Origin: SFTH01 sp963643985
GTDB lineage: Bacteria > Bacillota > Clostridia > Christensenellales > Aristaeellaceae
Reading direction: 5' to 3'
Assembly: GCA_963643985.1 (NCBI GenBank)
Contig: CAVINP010000123.1
Span: 1 to 5,513 of the forward strand
Length of the DNA stretch: 5,513 nt
Positions within the stretch are counted from its first letter, which is position 1. Each line of letters starts with the position of its first letter. The position numbers and the translations under genes were made by a program. Below are positions 1 through 5,459 of the stretch, piece after piece. The notes beneath the pieces are model-generated. The model did no database searches and was not told the origin of the DNA. It saw only the letters and a program-made list of their open reading frames with translations.

Positions 1-4
1 GCAT
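1..4 (-). CDS. Start of a probable divergent gene, cut by the left edge
   Basis: Only the start codon (ATG at 4-2, minus strand) would lie in the window, so no product can be named. Support is indirect. On the minus strand AAGGAGG ends 9 nt before this ATG, and a good minus-strand promoter lies about 100 nt upstream. Alternative in-frame starts are ATG at 26-24 (reads MKKEGAFN) and ATG at 53-51 (reads MPCGGTVIY then MKKEGAFN). The frame stays open back to 194, so translation could begin earlier, but neither alternative has a good ribosome binding site. The intervening inverted repeat also argues for an untranslated leader. Confidence 0.35.
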
Positions 5-34
5 TGAAGGCCCCCTCCTTCTTCATATAGATCA

Positions 35-82
35 CTGTCCCGCCGCATGGCATCTGTTTGGGTGCTGTGTCAGGCGGGACAG
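35..82 (-). repeat. Perfect 10-bp inverted repeat in the leader of the divergent gene
   Basis: CTGTCCCGCC at 35-44 is exactly complementary to GGCGGGACAG at 73-82, with 28 nt between the arms. If the minus-strand promoter at 109-137 is used, the repeat lies about 20 to 70 nt into that transcript and would fold as a GC-rich hairpin upstream of the Shine-Dalgarno site. The loop offers only weak further pairing. No T run follows on either strand, so it is not a simple intrinsic terminator. I do not recognise a known riboswitch or T-box core. It could equally be a DNA operator with half-sites 38 bp apart. Confidence 0.6.
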
Positions 83-108
83 ACAATTTTGGAGAAAAGC
101 CCATCGGT

Positions 109-137
109 ATTATACAGCGTTTTGCTGTTTTATTCAA
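109..137 (-). promoter_or_regulatory. Divergent minus-strand housekeeping-sigma promoter
   Basis: Read on the minus strand, the -35 box is TTGAAT (137-132, 4 of 6 matches to TTGACA) and the -10 box is a perfect TATAAT (114-109), separated by exactly 17 bp. Transcription would begin near 102 and run toward the left edge. It sits back to back with the plus-strand promoter, with the two -35 boxes 15 bp apart, so the two promoters could share regulation. Confidence 0.6.
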
Positions 138-152
138 GTCACGAAAAGTAAT

Positions 153-181
153 TTGCCCGATCACAAAAACAGTGCTATAAT
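153..181 (+). promoter_or_regulatory. Plus-strand promoter of the pseudouridine synthase/nuclease/SNF2 operon
   Basis: The -35 box is TTGCCC (153-158, 4 of 6 matches) and the -10 box is a perfect TATAAT (176-181), with a 17-bp spacer and an extended -10 TG at 173-174. Transcription should start near 188. This leaves only about 5 nt before the ATG at 193 but about 20 nt before the ATG at 208, so the promoter also helps decide the start of the first gene. No other convincing promoter was seen before 3208, consistent with a three-gene transcript. Confidence 0.75.
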
Positions 182-194
182 GGATAAAAAACAT

Positions 195-210
195 GGAGAA
201 GCAATCTATG
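195..210 (+). promoter_or_regulatory. Ribosome binding site that favours the ATG at 208
   Basis: GGAG at 195-198 is followed 9 nt later by ATG at 208. The in-frame ATG at 193 lies immediately before this GGAG, has no Shine-Dalgarno site of its own, and would be nearly leaderless given the promoter at 153-181. The start at 208 is therefore preferred over the longer reading frame. Confidence 0.7.
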
Positions 211-1086
211 ACCAGGCTGACGGCTGTGGCCGCTGAAAAGGATGCGGGGCGCAAAATCAAATACTTCGTGCGCGGAGATATGAAGCTGTCCTACCGCCAG
301 TACTGTACCGCAAAGGCTGCAAACGGCATCTGCGTAAACGCCCTGCCCGTGCATGCGGATTACCTGCTACAGGCGGGCGACCGCATAACGGTGGATCTGG
401 CGGAGGATGCGCCTTCCAAATCCGTCAAAGCCGAGGCCGGCTATGTCAACGTGGTCTATGAGGACAGTGACCTGCTCATCATCGACAAGACAGCGCCGCT
501 GGCCTGTCAGTGCACGCCCAAACAACCCACGGGCACTCTGGAAAACCGCCTTCGATACCGCTATGGCGAGGGCTTCGTGTTTCGCCCGCTCAACCGCCTC
601 GACCGCGGCACGAGCGGCCTGATGGCAGCGGCCGGCCATGCCCACGCCTGTCAGCTGCTGCAGCGCGATCTGCACACCCCGCGCTTCGTGCGCGAATATC
701 TGGCGGTGGTCGAGGGTGCTATGTCGGGTGCGGGCCGCATTGATCTGCCCATTGCCAAGGAAAATGCCGCCACCGTCCGCCGAATCGTCGATCCCGTCAA
801 CGGCCAACAGGCGATCACGCACTACCGCGTGATCGAAAGCGCTTCTTCGGCCTCGCTGGTGCGGCTGAGGCTGGAAACGGGGCGTACGCATCAGATTCGC
901 GTGCATCTGTCCGCCATCGGCCACCCGATCATTGGCGATTTCCTCTACGGACGGGAGGATCCGCGACTGCCCGGGCGCTTTGCCCTGCACTCAACCCGCA
1001 TCGAACTGAACCAACCCTGCACGGGTGAGCGCATCATCATCGATTCGCCGCTGCCGGGAGAACTGGCAGATTTACTTAAAACATGA
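208..1086 (+). CDS. RluA/RluD-family RNA pseudouridine synthase
   Basis: Predicted to convert specific uridines in rRNA or tRNA to pseudouridine in the cytoplasm; the exact target site cannot be read from sequence. The 292-residue product (from ATG 208; 297 from ATG 193) has the usual length and layout. An S4-like N-terminal part (about residues 1-70) includes the segment GICVNALPVHADYLLQAGD. The catalytic domain (about 80-285) carries NRLDRGTSGL at 129-138, with Asp132 as the expected nucleophile, and ETGRTHQIRVHLSAIGHPIIGD at about 223-244, typical of the family. The loop normally written NKPxGxxxH reads IDKTAPLACQCT (92-103) and lacks the usual His, a variation within the family. It is the first gene of an operon, and its stop overlaps the next start by 4 bases. 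Family assignment is secure. The paralogue (RluA, RluC, RluD or a clostridial variant) is not determined. Confidence 0.95.
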   Translation: MTRLTAVAAEKDAGRKIKYFVRGDMKLSYRQYCTAKAANGICVNALPVHADYLLQAGDRITVDLAEDAPSKSVKAEAGYVNVVYEDSDLLIIDKTAPLACQCTPKQPTGTLENRLRYRYGEGFVFRPLNRLDRGTSGLMAAAGHAHACQLLQRDLHTPRFVREYLAVVEGAMSGAGRIDLPIAKENAATVRRIVDPVNGQQAITHYRVIESASSASLVRLRLETGRTHQIRVHLSAIGHPIIGDFLYGREDPRLPGRFALHSTRIELNQPCTGERIIIDSPLPGELADLLKT

Positions 1087-1454
1087 ACGATCAGATTCAG
1101 ACAATACTGACAGCACTCTCCGGCATACGCATTTGCGCCATGCCGGAAGAGAGTGACATACACGATGCCATCGCCCTTGCGCTGGACGGGGCCGGGCTGG
1201 CCTATATTCACGAATACCGTCTCGGCCCCGGCAGGCGCATCGATTTCTTCTGTGACGGCGTGGGCATAGAGGTCAAGAAAGGGCGACCCGTCTCCGCCCG
1301 CCTGCGTGCCCAGGTCGAACGCTACGCCGAGTCGCCCGAGCTGAGTGCGCTCATCATCGTATCCCAGCGCCCCTGCCGCCTGCCCGAGGTCATCGGCGGC
1401 AAGCCTGTCTGCCTGCTTTCACTTGATCGACTTTGGGGGGTGGCTCTGCCGTGA
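1083..1454 (+). CDS. Small PD-(D/E)XK nuclease-like protein
   Basis: A 123-residue stand-alone protein with the core of the PD-(D/E)XK nuclease fold. After an N-terminal helix (about 22-40, with acidic residues 22-23), a strand HEYRL (43-47) leads to RRIDFF with Asp54, then GIEVKKG with Glu63 and Lys65, giving the D-(X8)-E-X-K catalytic pattern. Gln77 to Tyr81 (QVERY) fits the QxxxY motif of RecB/Cas4-like members, and a hydrophobic strand ALIIVSQ (89-95) follows. It therefore probably binds metal and cleaves DNA, but this is inferred from motifs alone. The start ATG at 1083 overlaps the stop of the pseudouridine synthase (ATGA) and has no clear ribosome binding site, so it probably depends on translational coupling. 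Its own stop overlaps the SNF2 start. It resembles the small VRR-NUC-type nucleases beside SNF2 helicases in phages, although I cannot assign the exact subfamily. The partnership with SNF2 is an inference from gene order. Confidence 0.75.
   Translation: MNDQIQTILTALSGIRICAMPEESDIHDAIALALDGAGLAYIHEYRLGPGRRIDFFCDGVGIEVKKGRPVSARLRAQVERYAESPELSALIIVSQRPCRLPEVIGGKPVCLLSLDRLWGVALP
1435..1453 (+). promoter_or_regulatory. Ribosome binding site that favours GTG 1451 for the SNF2 gene
   Basis: A G-rich run (GGGGGGTGG, 1435-1443) ends 7 nt before GTG 1451, and that GTG overlaps the upstream TGA as GTGA. The longer reading frame begins at a TTG at 1433 that would lie inside or before this G-run without a site of its own. 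The GTG start matches the overlap style of the preceding junction. Confidence 0.65.
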
Positions 1455-3208
1455 ACGATATCAGCGATTACCGTTTTCCTGTTGACAATTATCCCGCCTA
1501 CCTGCGCGATGCCGCGCCCGATGGGCACTGCTACGGCACACTGTCCTACAACCGCCGCTCCAAATGCTGGACGATCAAGGCCGAGCCCTGCGTAACGGAA
1601 CTGGCCAAGCGCCTCTTCCCCGGCTGTGACGGCCGCGGGCGCGGCGTGGCACGCTTCACGGCACATCGGCGCACCGTGGGCGATCTGAACTGGCTGATGC
1701 TGCGCTACCCGCTGGAAATCCGTGAGAGCGATCGTGAGCGCTGGAATGCTGCCCTTGCCGAAGCACGCGAATACGCCGTACGCCGTGAGGAAGCGCTGCG
1801 CATGCCGCAGACGGCCGTGCCACCCAATGACAGCTTTTCGGGGCAACTGCTGGACTTTCAGAAGCAGGGCCTTGCCTTCCTGCTGAGCACCCGCCGCTGC
1901 CTGCTGGCGGACGACATGGGGCTGGGCAAGACGGTGCAGGCGCTGGCCTTTCTGGCGACCACCGCGGCCTATCCCGCCATCATCGTCGCGCCGCCACATC
2001 TGCTGCGCAATTGGCAGAGCGAAATCACACGCTTCATCAATCCCGACGGGAGGCTGCGCGTGCACGTCATCAAGGGTTTAAAACCCTATTCGCTGCCCGA
2101 GGCCGACATCTATCTGACACACTACCTGCTGCTGCGCGGCTGGAAGGACGTATTGCCCGAGTGCGGCTTCAAAACGGTGATATTTGATGAAATTCAGGAG
2201 CTTCGCCGCAACGGCAGCAGCAAATATTCCGCCGCGAGCCTGCTCTCCCAGGCTTGCGAAAATTGCATCGGCCTCTCCGGCACGCCGATCTACAACAACG
2301 GCGGCGAGATCTGGAACGTGGTCAATATACTCGATTTTCATTTTCTGGGCGACTGGGAAAGTTTCTCGCGCGAGTGGTGCTACGGCTACAACAGTGCCGT
2401 GGTGGCCAAGCCCGAACTGCTGGGACAGTATCTGCGGCGCGAGGGACTGATGCTGAGGCGCATGAAGGATGAAGTGCTGACCGAGCTGGCACCCAAGCGC
2501 CGCCTGGTGCAGGAAATCGACTGGAATGACAGCGTCTATCGGGAAATGATGCTGCCCGTTGTCAAGCAGCTCTCACTGCTGCGTGCAACGAGCGACCCCG
2601 CGCAGCGCTCCATCATCGAGGATGCCATCTGTCAGCGCCAGCGTCAGGCCACGGGGGTAGCCAAAGCGCCGTTCGTGGCGGCCTTCGTGCGTGCGCTGGT
2701 CGAGAGCGGCGAGCGCGTACTGCTGATGGCGCACCACCACGCCGTGATGGACATCTATGCCGAGGAACTGAAGTCCCTCAAGCCACAGTTTATCACCGGA
2801 CGTGAGACGGACGCGCAGAAGGAGCGTGCGGCGGATATGTTCATGCAGGGCAAGTGCGACCTGCTGTGCATATCGCTGCGCAGTGCCAGCGGTCTGAACC
2901 TGCAGCGTGCCAGCTGCGTGGTCTTCGGCGAGCTGGACTGGTCGCCTGCGGTGCACTCCCAGGCCGAGGACCGCGCCCACCGCATCGGTCAGAAGGACTC
3001 CCTGCTGTGCTACTACCTGGTTTCGCCCAGGGGTTCGGATCGGGACATGCAGGACGCGCTGGGGCTGAAGGTGAGCCAGTTTGTATCGCTGATGGGCGAC
3101 GAACTGCCCAAAGACGAGGACCGGATGCTGCAGCAGAGCTTCGCCCGCGAGCGCATCCGCAAGCTGGTTGAAAAGCTGGAAAAAGAACAGGACGGGGAGC
3201 AGGGATAG
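1451..3208 (+). CDS. SNF2-family DNA-dependent ATPase/helicase-like protein
   Basis: A 585-residue superfamily 2 motor, expected to translocate on or remodel DNA using ATP in the cytoplasm. All core motifs are present: the Q-motif region LLDFQKQGLAFLL (133-145), Walker A DDMGLGKT (154-161, Lys160), motif Ia IIVAPPHLLRNW (177-188), Walker B DEIQ (246-249), motif III LSGTP (275-279), motif V region SLRSASGLNLQ (475-485) and motif VI QAEDRAHRIGQ (504-514). Its compact size and AHRIGQ motif fit bacterial and phage SMARCAL1-like SNF2 proteins. DEIQ replaces the commoner DEAH or DEGH. Residues 1-130 form an N-terminal region not covered by the motor motifs, possibly a DNA-binding or HARP-like module. 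The C-terminus is a charged helix (about 560-585). The GTG start overlaps the nuclease stop by 4 bases, suggesting co-translation. The motor assignment is secure, but the substrate and pathway (repair, fork processing, defence or domesticated phage replication) are unknown. Confidence 0.93.
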   Translation: MNDISDYRFPVDNYPAYLRDAAPDGHCYGTLSYNRRSKCWTIKAEPCVTELAKRLFPGCDGRGRGVARFTAHRRTVGDLNWLMLRYPLEIRESDRERWNAALAEAREYAVRREEALRMPQTAVPPNDSFSGQLLDFQKQGLAFLLSTRRCLLADDMGLGKTVQALAFLATTAAYPAIIVAPPHLLRNWQSEITRFINPDGRLRVHVIKGLKPYSLPEADIYLTHYLLLRGWKDVLPECGFKTVIFDEIQELRRNGSSKYSAASLLSQACENCIGLSGTPIYNNGGEIWNVVNILDFHFLGDWESFSREWCYGYNSAVVAKPELLGQYLRREGLMLRRMKDEVLTELAPKRRLVQEIDWNDSVYREMMLPVVKQLSLLRATSDPAQRSIIEDAICQRQRQATGVAKAPFVAAFVRALVESGERVLLMAHHHAVMDIYAEELKSLKPQFITGRETDAQKERAADMFMQGKCDLLCISLRSASGLNLQRASCVVFGELDWSPAVHSQAEDRAHRIGQKDSLLCYYLVSPRGSDRDMQDALGLKVSQFVSLMGDELPKDEDRMLQQSFARERIRKLVEKLEKEQDGEQG

Positions 3209-3225
3209 TTGCCGGCACTCCCCGT
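3192..3225 (-). terminator. Probable terminator of the L,D-transpeptidase gene, overlapping the SNF2 stop
   Basis: ACGGGGAG at 3192-3199 pairs perfectly with CTCCCCGT at 3218-3225 across an 18-nt loop. Read on the minus strand, the hairpin lies about 43 nt beyond the transpeptidase stop and is followed by CCTGTTCTTTTT, a reasonable U-rich tract. On the plus strand the next bases are ACCGCATCTGATCCCTTTT, with the T run too far away for a standard terminator, so minus-strand use is favoured. The SNF2 TAG (3206-3208) lies inside the loop. The loop is longer than usual, which lowers confidence. Confidence 0.45.
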
Positions 3226-3267
3226 ACCGCATCTGATCCCTTTTCCCCGTTCTCTGTTCCCTCAGCC

Positions 3268-5253
3268 TCAGTAGACGATCACCGTCGTCTTGCCGGGGCA
3301 GTTTTCGTATATCCACTTCGCGTCCTCAACGCTCAGGCGCACGCAGCCGTGCGAAGCCTTCCTGCCCAGGTTGTTCACCGAGGACTGCGTCACCTTGCCC
3401 TCCTTTTCGGCATAGAGCACGGAATGGAACATGATGTCACCCTCAATGTAGAAGGCATACTGCGCCCAGCAGTCGAACTTCGTAAAGTAGTGCCATCTGG
3501 CGCCGGGTCCCGTGGTGGAGGTATACGTGCCCTTCGGCGTGGGCGTGGCGTCACGGCCGGTGGAGCACTTCATTTCCTTGTACAGCACCGTATACTCGTT
3601 GTCATCGTCGAGCGTATAGACATACACGCGCTGATCGTCGGTCGAAACCTTGATCAGGTAGGGTTTGAGTGCCTTCTGGGCGTTCGAGGAGAAGAGCATG
3701 GCCAGCGTCTGCAGATCCGCCACACCGCTCTTTGTAAGCTTGTGGCGCTTCTGGAAGGCGGTGATCGCCTCGGCCGTCCGTTCGCCGTAGTTGCCGTCTG
3801 CAGAGCCTTCATAAAATTCCAGCCCGCTGAGTCTGCGCTGCACGCGTGCCACATCCGCGCCGGTATCGCCCGCGGAGAGCTGCGTGGGGATGTCCGGGAA
3901 GCTGCCCGAATAGAAGCTGTCCAGAAGCATGGGATCGGCAATGCCGTTGACTTCAACGGTCTCATCCAGGCCCGTCGATATCATGTACTGCTGCAGCGTC
4001 TCGACGGCAGTCCTGGTACCCGAGCCGTAGTGGCCGTCCGCGCTGATATTGGTAAAGCCCAGTATGCGCAGCCTGGTCTGAAGCGTCTTCACGTCATCGC
4101 CGCTCGAGCCTTCCGAGAGTATCGCATAGGTCGGTGCCTGTGCATCGGCGGAAAAGAGCAGCGTCTGCGTCTCGATGTCGGCCTCGCCGGTCTCGCTCAG
4201 GCCGTTGTAATGCTGAAAAATTCTGACAGCCCGCGCGGTGCCTGTGCCGTAATTCCCGTCGGGTTCATCTGCGGAGCAGCCCAGGCAGAGGAGCTTTCTC
4301 TGAATGCGCATCACGTCTTCACCGGTATCGCCCTGAGCCAGCGCGGTACGGGCGCTCACAAAGCTGTCGGAGTAGATGTAGGCCTGAAGCGTGTTCTCGG
4401 CAATGCCGTCCACCTCCGTCAGCGGCTGACGCAGCAGCGCGTCATCGGCCACATCCATCGGCGCGTGTGTGGCCTCGGGCGAGGGCGTCGGCAGGGGCAC
4501 CTCGGTTGTTTTGGGCACGAGCGTCATCTCATGTTCGGAACTCTGCGCGGTCGCCGCCGCGGTGAGCTCCGGGGTCGGAATGGCTGCCGGTGTCGGTGTG
4601 GGCGTGGGGTTGGCCTTGATCACATCCGTCTCCAGCTCACGTATGTATTCCTCCAGCGCCTCGACTGCGGCCTTCGTGCCTTCGCCGTAAATGCCGTCCG
4701 CGCTGCCGCTCAAAAAGCCCAGCTCGATCAGTCTCTGCTGAAGCTTCTTCGTATCGTCACCGTTCTTGCCGATCTTAAGTTCCGGATAAAAAGGCGTGGA
4801 CACCCGAATCAGCGCCACTGCGAAGCGGTCCTGCGTCCAAAGCGCGTCGGTGGTGTCCGTCATGCGTGCGTCAATGATCGCCGCATCGATGGCCTTTGCC
4901 AGCGACTCGGCATCGCTGCCGGCCGCGGAAGCCGCAGCAGTTATGATGCTGCCCAGCCAGTCCTGCACGGCGCTCCAGTCCTCTACGGTTTCGCCCGTCA
5001 CCTCAAAGGTAAACTCGCAGCCGTACACCACGGAGTTTACGGTGATTTCGCAGGCGATGTCGTGGCTGTCCACGCTCACACCCTCGTCATAGGTATTTTC
5101 ATAGCGTATTTCGCTCGTGTCGGGCACATCCGCCGCATCCATCAGCGATGTGATGTCCGGCTGCCAGCCCTCGGGAAGGCTTCCTTCGGCTGCTGCCGCA
5201 AACAGGCCCGATATCAGCAGCACGAGCACGGTTATTGCGCAATATTTTCTCAT
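3268..5253 (-). CDS. Secreted L,D-transpeptidase (YkuD) with four peptidoglycan-binding units
   Basis: Predicted to act outside the membrane and make or remodel 3-3 peptidoglycan cross-links. The 661-residue product begins with a Sec signal peptide (positive MRK, hydrophobic 6-20, likely cleavage in the Ala run near 20-23). Residues about 25-155 form a domain I do not recognise. Four PG_binding_1-type units follow (159-298 interrupted, 303-372, 377-452, 458-525), each with an SADG or PDG turn then YG..T. A Pro/Thr-rich linker occupies about 206-281. The C-terminal YkuD domain (about 531-661) carries His610 and SHGCVRL (634-640) with catalytic Cys637. The ATG at 5253 has an excellent site, GGAGG 7 nt upstream on the minus strand. 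The gene converges on SNF2 and seems to be monocistronic, with a terminator on each side. No convincing promoter is visible between 5254 and 5323. Function is secure at family level; regulation and physiological role are unknown. Confidence 0.95.
   Translation of the reverse strand: MRKYCAITVLVLLISGLFAAAAEGSLPEGWQPDITSLMDAADVPDTSEIRYENTYDEGVSVDSHDIACEITVNSVVYGCEFTFEVTGETVEDWSAVQDWLGSIITAAASAAGSDAESLAKAIDAAIIDARMTDTTDALWTQDRFAVALIRVSTPFYPELKIGKNGDDTKKLQQRLIELGFLSGSADGIYGEGTKAAVEALEEYIRELETDVIKANPTPTPTPAAIPTPELTAAATAQSSEHEMTLVPKTTEVPLPTPSPEATHAPMDVADDALLRQPLTEVDGIAENTLQAYIYSDSFVSARTALAQGDTGEDVMRIQRKLLCLGCSADEPDGNYGTGTARAVRIFQHYNGLSETGEADIETQTLLFSADAQAPTYAILSEGSSGDDVKTLQTRLRILGFTNISADGHYGSGTRTAVETLQQYMISTGLDETVEVNGIADPMLLDSFYSGSFPDIPTQLSAGDTGADVARVQRRLSGLEFYEGSADGNYGERTAEAITAFQKRHKLTKSGVADLQTLAMLFSSNAQKALKPYLIKVSTDDQRVYVYTLDDDNEYTVLYKEMKCSTGRDATPTPKGTYTSTTGPGARWHYFTKFDCWAQYAFYIEGDIMFHSVLYAEKEGKVTQSSVNNLGRKASHGCVRLSVEDAKWIYENCPGKTTVIVY
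3679..4779 (-). repeat. A-B-A-B tandem peptidoglycan-binding units within the L,D-transpeptidase
   Basis: Protein-level repeats inside the transpeptidase. The A units (residues 159-298 and 377-452) share a long second helix (ALEEYI, TLQQYM) and end in VDGIAENTL or VNGIADPML followed by YSxSF. The B units (303-372 and 458-525) share AxGDTGxDVxRxQR, a DGNYG turn, FQxxxxL and TLxxLFSxxAQ. The first A unit is split by the Pro/Thr linker (4411-4638). The resemblance is clear in protein but not obvious in DNA, so the duplication appears old. Confidence 0.8.
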
Positions 5254-5323
5254 CCGTTCTCCTCCGACAGATCATTGCAGTTTTCCTTTAGACGCAATCT
5301 TCCTGCGCTTTGTTGCCGATTTT

Positions 5324-5356
5324 AAAAAACTGCCAAAGGCATGCACCCTTGGCAGT
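5324..5356 (-). terminator. Strong intrinsic terminator of a minus-strand gene beyond the right edge
   Basis: On the minus strand ACTGCCAAGGG pairs with CCTTTGGCAGT as an 11-bp stem (one G-T pair) around a 6-nt loop, followed at once by six T (5329-5324). The plus strand has no T run after the stem, so it works in the minus direction. It lies 71 nt upstream of the L,D-transpeptidase start. It would end transcription arriving from the right and insulate that gene, unless it is an attenuator in the gene's own leader. Confidence 0.85.
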
Positions 5357-5459
5357 AATGGATACACTGATTAAATGAAGTGGTAAGCTGAGCAGTGAAT
5401 TTCGTAACAGCAGTTGCGACCAGCACGCTCAGATTCGCCGCCGAATTAATCAGGGGATC

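Noticed and set aside
1322..2065. A 247-codon minus-strand frame antisense to the nuclease/SNF2 junction
   Set aside because: The opposite strand encodes SNF2 motifs, including Walker A, in this interval. The minus product has a shadow-like composition with no domains.
2573..3316. A 247-codon minus-strand frame antisense to the SNF2 C-terminal half
   Set aside because: The plus strand here encodes SNF2 motifs V and VI, and the minus frame also overlaps the end of the transpeptidase.
3349..5325. A 658-codon open frame on the plus strand opposite the L,D-transpeptidase
   Set aside because: It is the antisense shadow of a GC3-biased gene whose minus-strand product has clear catalytic and repeat motifs. 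The plus product is rich in Arg, His and Gly without recognisable domains and has no good ribosome binding site.
5287..5336. Possible promoters for the L,D-transpeptidase on the minus strand
   Set aside because: TCTAAA (5292-5287) has only a GCAACA box at 18 bp. TTGGCA (5336-5331) lies in the terminator arm and has no acceptable -10 box. Neither is good enough to annotate.
5432..5447. Small inverted repeat GATTCG / CGAATT with a 4-nt loop
   Set aside because: A 6-bp stem with one G-T pair is short enough to arise by chance, and it has no T run or promoter context.
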